From Mercenaria mercenaria (Eukaryota > Mollusca > Bivalvia > Venerida > Veneridae), in contig NC_069370.1 in the NCBI RefSeq assembly GCF_021730395.1, positions 71,131,501 to 71,195,500 on the forward strand: 64,000 bases of DNA, read 5' to 3'. A program made the position numbers and the translations under genes. How positions within the stretch are numbered: the first letter of the stretch is position 1; each line of letters starts with the position of its first letter. This document shows positions 46,986 through 58,049 of the stretch, piece by piece. Under the pieces are notes generated by a model. It ran no database searches. It was not told where the DNA came from and saw nothing but the letters and a program-made list of their open reading frames with translations.

Positions 46986-47344
46986 TATCATTATTATGTA
47001 CAATGCCATAGAATATATCATTATATAAAAATAGGCGTTTAATCAAATTATTCAGTTTCAGTTTCTGTTTTTAAAATGATGTTATATGCAAGAGACGTTA
47101 AAGTACAAATTTCGTTTAGACAATATCCTATATCGTACGTCTTTGACTTTAAAAGCCTTAACGAAAAACTGAGTGATGCGGTTTACTCTAAAATCAAAGT
47201 TTTATAATTAGTTAGGTGAGATTATAACTTATTCAATAACGTTATGATCAAATGCACGTTCTTGTGGTGTTTGTAATTTCACTGCACTAAACTCAAAATA
47301 GAAAAAGTGGAAACTCCACAGGTCGCTCAACACGACAAAAACGA
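46986..47344. other. AT-rich spacer
   Basis: ATT/ATA repeats grade into AT-rich DNA with no recognisable gene or element before the next duplicated unit. Confidence 0.5.
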
Positions 47345-50330
47345 AAATGTTGCAGGCTCGGTTTGATTGAGCCTGTTCGTGGACGGTGGTGAAAATGCAT
47401 GCTACTTTCCACGCCCTCTAGCCCCGGGTTGAGCAGAACTCAACATTTACACACGTTACAAGTACAAAAAACAATTCAGAGACATCAAACCATATCATTG
47501 CTGATCATATGCAATTATCTTGAGAAGCTACGTTTGACCCCAGTTAATGCACAAAATCCGTTTCGAGACTTAATTTTGAATGCCCTTAATATTTTACCTA
47601 ACGATACCAAAAAAAGAAAAAAGAAAAAGAAATACGATTCTTAGGAAATGCAATCACATTTTGAAATAGTAAGCAAATGCTCAACGTCCTTAAATAGAAA
47701 AAGATCCAGAGTTTAGATAAAAAAATATTTCAGTTTCAATTCATACGTTTGTCAGTTTCATACGTAGAATAAAACGTTGAAATAATTGTTAGTATTCTAT
47801 ATTGCATTACTCCCTTATCATTTAAGGTTACATTATCTTAATTTTTTCAATTCCTTCTTTCATAAATATTATACATTTTGCATTCAATTAAATACTGAAA
47901 AAAAAACTATTTTCGGTACTTTAGAGCAATTCAATGATATAAAACCCCATTTATCTTGTTATGCATTTTAACCAAACGTGAATAATATATTGAGATGTTA
48001 TCTGACATAAAAAGATGAAACACAGCAACCTCTAAAATTCTTACATGAGAATTGCTGTAAAAAATAACGCATATGTAGACATTTTCTCATTGAATAAGTT
48101 CTTGAACGTAGAACATAAAAAAACACAATGGACGTGGACTAGATCTCTTCTCAGTATAATCAGTATTAAACAATGTAACTGCCACATCATTACGATATTC
48201 AATCAACTACTTGGGGTACTCTCCATGTGAAACTGAGTTGCCACTTTCTATTTGGTGTAAAAAATCTTTGAAGCAAAATATTGAGATAGAAAGTTAAAAA
48301 TAAGAAATAGGTCACTGTAAAATGCTTTTCTAAATCCTTCAAATTTTCAAAATTATTCTCAAAATCTTACATTTTATGAAATGTCAGTTTTTCTTAAGAA
48401 AATTGCTATACATGTGATGTGATCGTGTCGATCAGGTACATATCAGGTATATATAATGCAGCAGTTAGTTTACAGTGCAAGGATGGTACCAACTGAGAAA
48501 AGATAAATGTCTTTACTTTCCATATTTTAGAATTTTAGGTATTTTTCACAACTAGGTCAAATAGAATATAGTCGTCAGAGTAAAGCATACTTTTGTATCA
48601 CTAAGGTGGGTGTTTCTGTTAGCTTAAGAACTGAAGAAGTATTTTAATTTTCTCCTTTTTTTTTGTCTTTGAGGAACGGTTTATAGACCAGATCTGGTCA
48701 AATCAGACCTGGGTAATTAAAAACGTAATTGTAATTTATTGAATTTAATTACATTTCCTGATTAATTGAATATAAAATGTAATTGGGTGGTTTTTTTCCA
48801 ATTACATGTGATTGTAATTTGATTAATTACAATGCAATGTAGGGGTGAAACTACCAGTTACATTTCAATTACTTCTAATTACGTAGCACATCTATAAATT
48901 CAATAACCATAACTTAGATTGTCGAACATACATAATCGTTAACAGACCGACTTGACTCCTGGGTTCACAGCCCTTTGTAACTAGCACAGAAATACCTAGC
49001 TCTATCTGTATCTTATGTACCTGCAGTTAGCAGCTGAACTGGTGTCAAAATATTTTGGGGCCAACTATCAGCTTCTTTCGCTTCAGTTTATTTCCAAAAT
49101 ATTCTCTCACAGGCACACATTTTAGGACATTTATGTTTCTTTGTGTAATAATACGATTTAGGAATAACTAAATTTAAGTCGATTATCATGTGCATGCATG
49201 CGTATCATTTAGGGCCATTACTTCCCCCCCCCCCCCCCAAAAAAAAAAATAAATAAATAAATAAATAAAAGAACTTTGATACAGTGTTCATGTAAAATCA
49301 TGCTGGGTTTTTGCTCCATTTGGTATTGTAATTGAATGTAATTAATTTAAAATAATCATTGTGCAATTGTTAATTAATTACTTACATTTTAAAGCGATTG
49401 ACCACAGGGTCTAGTTAAAGTATTTATAGATATTGGTCATACAGAATATGTTAATGATATTGGCTAGTTTTATTTAGATTAAACCTTGAACCGGAGAGGA
49501 TTTCGTCTGTATACTGCACTATCCTCCAAGTAAAGTTATTAATAGTCTTCTAGAGGACTCGCCCATATATGTCCCGATGGCAAATATAAATACACTTACA
49601 AAACAACTTTCTTTGAATCTCCGCTATATTTCTGCTCATCAAAACATCAACAAATGTTTTCCCGGTTTTGAATGACTATTTTGTCACCATAACGGATATT
49701 TCTAATTGCAGATTGTTCACGCAAAGACTGAAACTTCATATTATCTATTTAAAAATGTGATTGATTTTCGTAAAAACCGTAAAATTCTTTATATAATTTG
49801 GTGCCTGTTGGTAGAATGTCAAAGAAATTTAAAATTAAGTCAAACATTTAAATCCTCAAGATAATGCATTTTGGATTGAGTTTAGTGCATTAGAACTACA
49901 AACATCAAAAGATCGAGCATTTAGCAAAATGTTATTGAATTTTGTATTTGACTAGCCTAACTAATTCAAAACATTATTTGATATGTGACTTTATATATCC
50001 AGGTATTTCGATAAATCCTCTTAAGTTAACACCGCTCGATGTAGACTATTTTCTAACAGATAAGAGTATTTTACCTTTCTTAACTTTGTTATCATTTTAA
50101 AAAGTTTGTTTTAAAGGTCAATGGCACTGATATCAGAGCTGTGAAATTAAAAAAGAATAAGATTCTTTGTTCAAAGTATATCTAATATGTAATAGTAAAC
50201 AAAGCAACAGAAAACTAATGCTCAAGATATATTTTTTTCTGATAGTAATCAACAGCATTTCCCTCATCACAAATAAATGTAGCTTCCATAGTGCATTGCA
50301 CAACTAAGATTGACGCGCATTGCCACTGTG
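47345..50330 (+). repeat. Duplicated unit, copy E
   Basis: It begins GGCTCGGTTTGATTGAGCC (a hairpin) and GTGGACGGTGGTGAAAATGC. It contains GTTTACAGTGCAAGGATGGT (48.47 kb), the GTAATTGTAAT-rich block (48.72-48.88 kb) and TGTACCTGCAGTTAGCAGC. The 49.38-50.2 kb section matches 56.26-57.06 and 63.47-64.0 kb in inverted orientation. It stops at CCACTGTGGTT (50.33 kb), about 35 bp before the position where copies B, C and D carry the tRNA-Arg gene. A short C run lies at 49.22 kb. Confidence 0.8.
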
Positions 50331-51207
50331 GTTCAACATCACCGATCAATCGTGGTTTCAGTGTCCAATGAAAACCACAGAACCACAAATTGAATATCCA
50401 ATGAAAACCACAGAACCACAAATTGAATATCCAATAGAAACCAAAGAATTTGAAAAATCTACTTCACTAATGGCGGCGCCCATAGACGGTCGTAGCTGAA
50501 GAAAGTAAAAAGTGATTTATTCTTTCATTTTATATATGAGGTAAATATACAATACTTGTGAACACTTTTCTATATGTTTCTGTGTGATAAAGTGTTCGAT
50601 GTATCTGTTTTTGTTGAAAATATCGCTAGAATGGGGGAGTTCGAAGCCGGAGGCAAAAAAATTTGGGAGTTTCCATTTTAGCGGTCCCACTGACTTTGAC
50701 TATTTATTTTACTCAATTTTTAGGAGGGTTGTGTTTAAATGCTTGTTAAAATAACATAGCTTTGGTATGGGGCCAGTGACGCTAATGGAAAAAGCAGGGG
50801 TGTGGGGGCGGCAGCCCTCAAAATAACGTACGTCATGACGTACTTCCGACCGGGACCGCGTAACTGGAAGTGTCCCTAGACTCGATGCCAGGTCAGGTCA
50901 CTGTGGTATGTGGGGTGTGTTTTAAAAGGGTACAACACCTTATGTACAGTCACTTTATGTACCAGACACTTTATGTACCACCTATATATTATATATATTT
51001 TTAACATGTTTAGAGAAAACTTATTCTTGGATGTATTTTTATACGGTGTAGAATAATTTTGTATAAATGTACACACCATCGAACATGTACTGTTTTTTAA
51101 ATATTAAAATTGATACAGGATAAAGTTTGCACTCAACAATGGCACAAGTCGATATTTTAGTAAGTTAATAACCTTTCAGATATCTCTGATTTATATAATT
51201 ATTTCAG
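50331..51207. other. Short tandem repeat and gene-upstream DNA
   Basis: CCAATGAAAACCACAGAACC repeats about 2.5 times with a period near 34 bp (50.37-50.45 kb). The rest is unrecognised. GGCGGCGCCC at 50.47 kb and GC-rich sequence at 50.8-50.88 kb are unusually GC-rich for this window and could be a promoter region for the gene at 51.2 kb, but nothing proves it. Confidence 0.4.
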
Positions 51208-51404
51208 GAACCATGCCTGGCCTATTCACCCGAAGTTTCGGCGAGAAGGTGAGCACCAGCTTTGACAGACACTGAGGAGGGACGAGGATTGGTACGCAGC
51301 GAGAGCAATGGTGTCCACCAAGTACGACACAGCAGATAGAGAAGGATGCACGTGAGAGAGTGATTGCTAGACAGGGGATGTGACTGACCAGAAGGATGTT
51401 CTTG
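51208..51404 (+). pseudogene. Exon 1 seen of a decayed FGKYRG gene
   Basis: The exon is bounded by ATTATTTCAG and GTATGTTAG and ends in phase 1. The frame that joins to the next exon reads NHAWPIHPKFRREGEHQ, DEDWYAARAMVSTKYDTADR and GDVTDQKDVLG, with about three in-frame stops and an out-of-frame stretch between these pieces. The clean splice sites and the continuation DVLG-EYVMQFGKY across the intron show it was a real exon. It is now broken, unless the reference carries several base errors. No upstream exon was found. Confidence 0.65.
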
Positions 51405-52225
51405 GTATGTTAGTTGATAACTATGTTCTCATTCAGTTTTCCTGAGAATTTGGTTTAATCTGTGATGGATACCTACCCAGTGTAAAATAGATTATCTCCC
51501 TTTAGTTCTGTTGGTCAGATACTAAGAAAGAGTATAAATAGAATAATCTCCCTTATTTTTTTACCACCATTTACAGTCAGACTGGAAAACATTAAAGAAG
51601 TTAATTCATATTTAATATATATTACTTGTATATATACATATAGTTCGAGATTAAATGCCTTAAGCTGAAACTGGTCTAACAGCAGGTGTTTATTCTTTAT
51701 TTGTTTATTCTTTGTAATTATAATTTGTATCTCAAGTTACCTGAACTTGAAATCAAGTCTTTGATATTCTGTTGAGATTCAGGTTTTAGGTTAAAGTTTA
51801 TTTAAGAAATAATTTATAGCAAAACAGTGCTTTATCACTCTTTATACACGATGGGCGGTTATACGTCGGGCGTAATAATTTTCATGAGGGCGCAGCCCAA
51901 GTGAAATTATTTAGGACGACTTATAACCGCTCGAGTGTATAAATAGAGAATATTAGGTTACTGTCTTTCTCTAACTTAAGTTTATCCACCGAGTGGGAGA
52001 AAGGTTTATCCACCCAGAGCTTGCCGAGGGGAATGAAAATTTTGGAGGACAAGTACAGAGTAATGAAAGCAATGACAGAGTATATGAAAGCTGTCTGGCC
52101 GCCTGACATGTCTGGTAAAAATTCAAGGCGGTCTGTCTTGTAAAGATGTTTGAAATTTTACATCGAATAAAGAAGGAAATATTTATTCGGTCTCCTAAAG
52201 CGTGAAATTCTTTTAAAATGACTAT

Positions 52226-52268
52226 GACCTATAATTGTGTCGGTGCGACGCTAAACACAACAGAATAA
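52226..52268 (+). mobile_element. SINE tail fragment
   Basis: GACCTATAATTGTGTCGGTG followed by a tail ending AACAGAATAAATAAATTC is the last 45 bp of the SINE family at 26.0 and 30.5 kb. It lies in the intron of the FGKYRG gene, 60 bp before its next exon. Confidence 0.65.
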
Positions 52269-52328
52269 ATAAATTCAAAATGACTACAATAACCATATTA
52301 CATGTACATAAAACCAACATTATTCCAG

Positions 52329-52492
52329 GAGAGTATGTTATGCAGTTCGGGAAGTACCGAGGACAGAATTTTAGATGGGCTTTGGAGAATGTTCCAGGAT
52401 ATGTTGGCTGGATTGTGAATCAGATAATCAAGGACGAGGGGAAAGAAGACACATCCAGCCAACACCAGAAAAACAACAAAGCGGCTTTGAAG
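52329..52492 (+). CDS. Exon 2 of the FGKYRG gene
   Basis: This 164-bp exon is bounded by TTATTCCAG and GTAATTTTAG, phase 1 to phase 0. It encodes EYVMQFGKYRGQNFRWALEN, VPGYVGWIVNQIIKDEGKED and a polar end TSSQHQKNNKAALK. The FGKYRGQ...LENxPGYVxWI pattern resembles the FGKYKGK segment of the DUF3820/QSregVF type and, from memory, uncharacterised fish and bivalve proteins. No catalytic residues can be assigned. The exon itself has no break. Function is unknown. Confidence 0.65.
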
Positions 52493-52799
52493 GTAATTTT
52501 AGTTCTGAAGTAAGGCATTAAGTTTGTCTCGGTTAATGATCTGGATCACATGTGGTGCCAAACTGACCTAGAAAACCCCTTGACAAAGATATGGATTCCA
52601 TACATATCTAGAGCAAGCCATCTTGAAATATATCATTTGTCATAAAATAAGGTATGGTTGTTTTTTCCTTTGCCAGATTTACACACATTTATATATTTAA
52701 TGGAAAATGTTGCCATTTTGTCGTCAGTATAATGTAACTTTAGCACGGCTATTAGGAGAATAAGAAAAGCTATCCCTGTCACCTGGCCTGGTTTAGATC

Positions 52800-53170
52800 T
52801 TGGTTACTTATTAAAAACATTTAACCTGGCAAATATCTCTAACACAATAAAAGCTTTCACTTGAAACCTTGCATATGTCTTGGTGGTCATTACTAGAGGT
52901 CAGTAACCAAGATCTGTAACTTTGCATGGATAATCTCCCCCTTATGTACTTAGAATTTTTTGGTTTAACTTTTTGAAAACTTAACCTGGCAAATATCTTA
53001 AAAACTATCAAAGTTTTTCACTTGAAACCTTGCATATGTATTATGTGTCATCACTGGAGGTCAGTGACCAAGAACTGTAACTCTTGCTTGGATTATCCTT
53101 TTGTACATAGAAAATTTGGGTTAAAGTTTTTGAAAGATAAATTTAACTGGCAAAAATCTCAAACACTAAC
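52800..53170 (+). repeat. ~155-bp intronic tandem repeat
   Basis: About 2.3 units contain TTAACCTGGCAAATATCT, CACTTGAAACCTTGCATATG and GAGGTCAGTAACCAAGA. The units lie between exons 2 and 3 of the FGKYRG gene. No terminal hairpins are visible. Confidence 0.7.
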
Positions 53171-53256
53171 CTTCGAACACTAATGTAATGTAAACTGTTT
53201 TCAGAAAGTTAATTGAAAGGAAAAAAGTAATTTAACATTTTCTGATATGCTTCCAG

Positions 53257-53439
53257 AATTACGTCCTGATGTTTGAAGAGGGGAAGCGAATTGTTGAAGC
53301 GAAAGCTAGTGAACCACGGAAACGTATAGCTTGGAAGTCACTTCTTGTTGGTCGGCCACTATCCCCAGAACAAATACGGAAGAAATACAAAATGCTGACT
53401 TCTCCACCAAAGTTTACACCAAATAAGTACTATTTGTAA
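53257..53439 (+). CDS. Exon 3 of the FGKYRG gene
   Basis: It starts after acceptor ATGCTTCCAG in phase 0 and reads NYVLMFEEGKRIVEAKASEP then RKRIAWKSLLVGRPLSPEQI and RKKYKMLTSPPKFTPNKYYL, then TAA. An alternative is the weak donor AATAA|GTACTA at 53426, which would join the 54.9-kb exon in frame to give PNKYPKKKG. I prefer the spliced version because the next exon continues the composition. The segment is basic and probably helical, with no known domain. Confidence 0.55.
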   Translation, partial: NYVLMFEEGKRIVEAKASEPRKRIAWKSLLVGRPLSPEQIRKKYKMLTSPPKFTPNKYYL

Positions 53440-53804
53440 CATGTTAACCTTATATGTATAGTATAGACTCGCTTAATGGCAGAGTAAGAGGTTGTTAAGA
53501 GGTATTGTAAGCGTTTGTCCATATGTATGGTATGGTGTCTAATACATTGTTTGTCATACATGTATATCATTCAAATTGCCCCATGAACACTAGAGTTAGC
53601 ACGTGCTATGTGGTAGTCATGATTTAGAGTCCTGTGAATTGTTATACATTGTGGACTCCTAGTGCTTAAAACACAATTTCTATTGTAAGTCTGAATCCCT
53701 GATGGCATTACTTGACCATTATAAAACAATTCCTATCATTATCATGAATGAGTATTATTATAGATGTAAATTTTAAGGCAATAGAAATTCCTGATAAAGC
53801 AATT

Positions 53805-54480
53805 ATTATCCCCCCGCCAAAGGCGAAGGGATATAAGAAATGCTCTCCGTCCGTCCGTCCGCAACGACCTTTGTCCGGAGCATAACTCCAAAGTACTGGA
53901 GGGATTTTCTTCAAACTTCATACACTGATAGAAACACATTGGGAGGAAGTGCAGTGTGCAAGTACAATAACTCTTCCTTGCCTATTTTTTGAGTTATTCC
54001 CCTTTATCATATTTTCTTAAAAAATTTTGTCCGAGCATATCTTCTTCATGCATGGAAGGATTTTGATATATCTTGGCACAATATGTCACCACCACAAGGC
54101 GGAGTGTCATGCGCAAGAACCAGGTCCCTAGGTCTAAGGTCAAGGTCACACTTAGACGTCAAAGGATACAAGAATGAAAACCTTGTCCGGAGCATTTCTT
54201 CTTCATGCATAGAGGGATTTGATATAACTTGGCACAAATGTTCACCACCACGAGACGGAGTGTCATGCGCAAGATCCAGGTCCTAGGTCTAAGGTCAAGG
54301 TCACGCTTGGAGGCCAAAGGTCAGATACAAGAATGACTTTGTCCGAAGCATTTTTTCTTCATGCATGGAGGGATTTTGATGTAACTTGGCACAATTATAC
54401 ACCATCATGAGACGAATGTCATGCGCAGTTCCCTTCTTAGAATTACTTCCCTTTGTTGTTACTTTAAATAGCTTTTACTT
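53805..54480 (+). mobile_element. HINE-like element, 3' end unclear
   Basis: The 5' end is CCCCCCGCC-AAA-GGCGAAGGGATA (hairpin CGCC/GGCG) followed by CTCCGTCCGTCCGTCCGC. Three units of about 125 bp then contain TCTTCATGCATGGAGGGATT, GGAGTGTCATGCGCAAGA and AAGGTCAAGGTCACACTTAG. It fades out near AGAATTACTTCCCTTTGTTG without a recognisable 3' hairpin. A diverged or badly sequenced copy is seen at 19.5-20.85 kb. It lies in an intron. Confidence 0.65.
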
Positions 54481-54906
54481 ATTAAATAAACTTATAATGA
54501 AGTGCATACACAAAGTCTGCAAGAATGAAACTGCAAGAGAGTTTTTAAAAGCCATGGCAGTGTACTTAAAGCCCCAGTACCACATGCAATTGTAGATTGT
54601 GACCATAGTACGCAGTTCTGAATTCCATACAGTGCAGTTTGAATAATAAAATCTGAACTTTTACAGACATAACTTACCTTAATGTATATAAAATCATTGT
54701 GTTCCTTGAGTAATTGCTTAATATGTGTCCACTACATGTAAAAGGTAACTTTTGAAAGGCTCAGTGACTCATCACTACCTAAAAGGGTGTCAGAGTTGTT
54801 TTACTGCCATTCCGTTTGTAAGTTAATGCAATGTAGCTCTGACTTTGAATGTACAGACATGTTTTATAAACCTAATACTAAAAAGAAACCACTGCCAATT
54901 TTACAG
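54481..54906. other. Intron DNA
   Basis: No repeat is recognised; the end is a T-rich acceptor tract ACCACTGCCAATTTTACAG. Confidence 0.45.
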
Positions 54907-54987
54907 ATATCCCAAGAAGAAAGGAGAAAGACATGGGTGATGATGAACTGTTGGCATGTGTTGAGGAAATTGAAGCAGGCACACGTG
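54907..54987 (+). pseudogene. Exon 4 seen of the FGKYRG gene
   Basis: It is bounded by CAATTTTACAG and GTTAGTACTA. Two frames share the 81 bp: YPKKKGERHG, which joins exon 3, and MGDDELLACVEEIEAGTR, the likely continuation. A frame change therefore separates them. The acidic DDELLACVEEIE segment looks coding. Further exons were not found before the inverted repeat unit at 55.8 kb. Together with exon 1 this marks the gene as decayed. Confidence 0.5.
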
Positions 54988-55129
54988 GTTAGTACTACAG
55001 TTGTTTTAAATGATATACTCATGCTCTGTTAAAAAAAGGGTATGCTTGAAGCTGAAAAAGAATAAGCAAAATTGTGTTTCAGAACTTTAATTGTTTGATA
55101 TTAAGTGGAACATTGTACAACCACCTTAT

Positions 55130-55620
55130 TATTGTGGTAAGATGAGGCAATTCAGTCAGTGAGATCTGTCACTGATGCATGGTTGTGGGTTCGAACCCTG
55201 CTACAGACCACTTGATGTGAGAGAGAACATTTGGGACTTGTATGTGCCCGAGTTTCAAATTGAGTATTGGAAGTTCCCAGTAATGGTTAGAAAAGTACGG
55301 AACCTGTCTGAATATGAATGAAAAACTGTGGAGAACAGTCATAAAACAAAATAAAATCCACTCCAGAATTATAAATAACTTTGTACAATGACAATTTTTA
55401 TTAACAGTTGAGATGTACAACTGATGCAGACAATCAACTTTTTTCATGAAATGTTGCAATGCAGTGTATTTAACTTCAAGGAATTATGTAGATGCATTAT
55501 GTCAGCTCCCTAACACGTTACATGATACTTGGCTAGAGCTGCATAGAGCAGTAACTTCTGATCCAGAGGCTGTGGGTTCGAGTCCATTCAGAGTTGATAT
55601 TTCCTTTTATTGTCTCTCTT
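55130..55620 (+). repeat. Two tRNA-like B-box sequences
   Basis: GGTTGTGGGTTCGAACCCTG (55.18 kb) and AGGCTGTGGGTTCGAGTCC (55.57 kb) are good Pol III B boxes. The second follows CAGTAACTTCTGATCCAG, an anticodon-arm-like stretch of the tRNA-Arg type. Neither folds into a complete tRNA, so they are probably SINE heads or old tRNA relics. Confidence 0.5.
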
Positions 55621-55789
55621 ATCGTAAATCCTAAAGAAGTCCTAGTACTGGTAGGCATTCCAGGAAACAGTTATTCAGCAAAAATAAGTTGTTTGACAAG
55701 GAAGTTACCAGTAAGTTATGTCCCAACTAATCAGTACTGACTTAATGAAGGAAGTTATCAATCTGTTTTTCCCGTCTTAGTTTTGGTTT

Positions 55790-57235
55790 ATTTAAAGTAA
55801 AGAGAAGACACAACATTGGACAATTAATTGAAATAGTGCTAAAATTCAACAATGTGAAAAGTGCAATTTTGGTTTGAAGCAAGAGCCGTCACAAGATGTA
55901 TTAGTAAAAGTGTGTTTTTCCTCAAGGTTTTCATTATGTTGCCAAATGTTTATTCTAATAGCATTTCTGGAACATTCCATACGCTGAAGGCAGGTTACTG
56001 TTTCAAGTTTTCGGTATAAATTTTATAAAACAATAAATAACATTTTGAATTCTATTTCACTTTAGGGGAAATAACGACACAACACAAAGACCTGCATGAA
56101 GTTTTGGAATGCTTGAAGGTTAGCAAAACAAGTATCATCCCCGGTGGGATTCGAACCCACGACCTCTGGATTAGAAGTCCAGCGCGCTATCCACTGCGCT
56201 ACGGGGACTTATACTGCTTGCAAGTATCAATACATTTAAGCACAGTGCGTCTATCTTATTCTTTTTTTTAATCTCACAGCTCTGATATCAGTGCCATTGA
56301 CCTTTAAAACAAACTTTTAAAATGATAACAAAGTTAAGAAAGGTAAATTACTCTAATCTCTTAGAAAATAGTCTATATCGAGCGGTGTTAACTTAAGAAG
56401 ATTTATCGAAATACCTGGATATATAAAGTCACATATGAAATATAATGTTTTGAATTAGTTAGGCTAGTCAAGTACAAGATTCAATAACATTTTAATCAAA
56501 TGCTCGATCTTTTGGTGTTTGTAGTTCTAATGCACTAAACTCAATACAAAATGTATTATCTTAAGGATTTAAATGTTTAACTTAATTTCAAATTTCTTTG
56601 ACATTCTACCAACAGGCACAAAATTATATAAAGAATTTTACGGGTTTTTTTTTCCGAAAAAAAAACACAATAACATTTTGAAATAGATAATATGAAGTTC
56701 CAGTCTTTGCGTGAACAATCTGCATTTAGAAATATCCGTTATGATGACAAAACTAATCATTCAAAACCGGCAAAACATCTGTTGTGATGAGCAGAAATGA
56801 CTACATAGCGGAGATTCAAAGAAAGTTGTTTTGTAAGTGTATTTCTATTTGCCATCGGAACATATATGGGCGAGTCCTCTTGAAGACTATTAATAATTTT
56901 ACTTGGAGGATTAGTGCAGTATACAGACGAAAGCCTCTCCGGTTGAAGGGTTAATCTAAATAAAGTGCACACTAAAACTAGCCAATATCCATAACATATT
57001 CTCTACGACCAATATTTATAAATACTTTAGCTAGACCCTGTTGTCAATCGCTTTAAAATGTAAGTAATTAATTAACAATTGCACCGTGATTTCTTAAATA
57101 TAATTAATTACATTCAATTACAATACCAAATGGAGCAACAACCCAGCATGATTTTACATGAACACTGTATCAAAGTTCTTTTATTGGCAAATAATTACCC
57201 CAAATGCTATGCATCCATGCACATGATAATAAACA
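55790..57235 (-). repeat. Duplicated unit, inverted copy C2
   Basis: On the minus strand it carries, in the order of copies E and B, the section matching 49.38-50.2 kb and then the tRNA-Arg gene. The section matching 33.0-33.3 kb follows, down to GTTGTGTCTTCTCTTTACTT. Relative to E it has accumulated short indels, including an A run near 56.66 kb. Confidence 0.75.
56136..56208 (-). tRNA. tRNA-Arg (UCU), copy C
   Basis: On the minus strand it is identical to copies A and B over 73 nt, with anticodon TCT and intact A and B boxes. Its TTTT terminator is the AAAA at 56125-56128 on the plus strand. Opposite orientation to A and B. Confidence 0.95.
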
Positions 57236-57236
57236 G

Positions 57237-57830
57237 AACAGAACAGAACTTTATTCATAATAATATGACTCGAACATAAGAAGTTCCTCGTCATCATAGC
57301 TATATACAGCATGCAGTAATCTATTATTTACATATATACGAATAGTGAGAATGAAAATATACAGACCTATGATAAAAAGATAATAGCAAATATACCTGGA
57401 TTTGGCGATCAAATTTATGAATTCGTACTAAATATTTCACAGACAAAAAAGTACAGTGTAATATGTTTAAATATAAATCGTTTCAATCATACAAGTAATT
57501 TAAATTAACATTTCTCATTTTAAACGATTTACTACAATATATAGCCAACCTATTTAAAATTTTCAAATTAAATGTGTTTAAAAGTTCTATGAATTTAAAA
57601 ATACATGGATGGTTGTAATAGTAACGTAGTATATACCTTTTTCTTAACTCAGAATAAACAGTGCATATTAGACTATTAGTACAAAGTGATATTATCTTCC
57701 AAATCGTTGTGTTCACATAAAAATACATTTTCATTCAGATCTCAATATATTTCTATGTCTACCAGTTTCAATGTTTAAATGTTGAGACGACATTCTTAAT
57801 TTTGTGGTTTAACACAATTCTTTTATTTAG
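57237..57830 (-). mobile_element. LINE C-terminal and 3' end fragment
   Basis: On the minus strand the frame 57734-57483 reads VYSELRKRYILRYYYNHPCI then FKFIELLNTFNLKILNRLAI. This is the C-terminal pattern (CPxYxxLRxxYLPxYYxxxPxxxKF) of a LINE group common in bivalves. It ends in AAAGTTCTGTTCTGTTCTG at 57237. It separates inverted copies C1 and C2, which overlap in content. A matching tail without coding part lies at 34.26 kb. Confidence 0.7.
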
Positions 57831-58049
57831 GTATTCAGATATTCCAAATGTCAACTTAAATTCTTTAAACAAACAAAGAGAAGATTTCATATGCATGTCC
57901 TGTCTCAAGTTGCTTATATACAGGTCAAATAATCGTGTTCGTTATATTGGAATAAACATTTTGATATCAACTGATTCTGGATATAACAATATATCACTAA
58001 AACCAGATTCGTGTAATAAATGTTTTACTTTAGATTTCAGTTACTACAC

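Noticed and set aside
55169-55620. Possible tRNA genes at the two GGTTCGA boxes
   Set aside because: No complete acceptor, D and anticodon arms could be folded; they look like SINE heads or relics.
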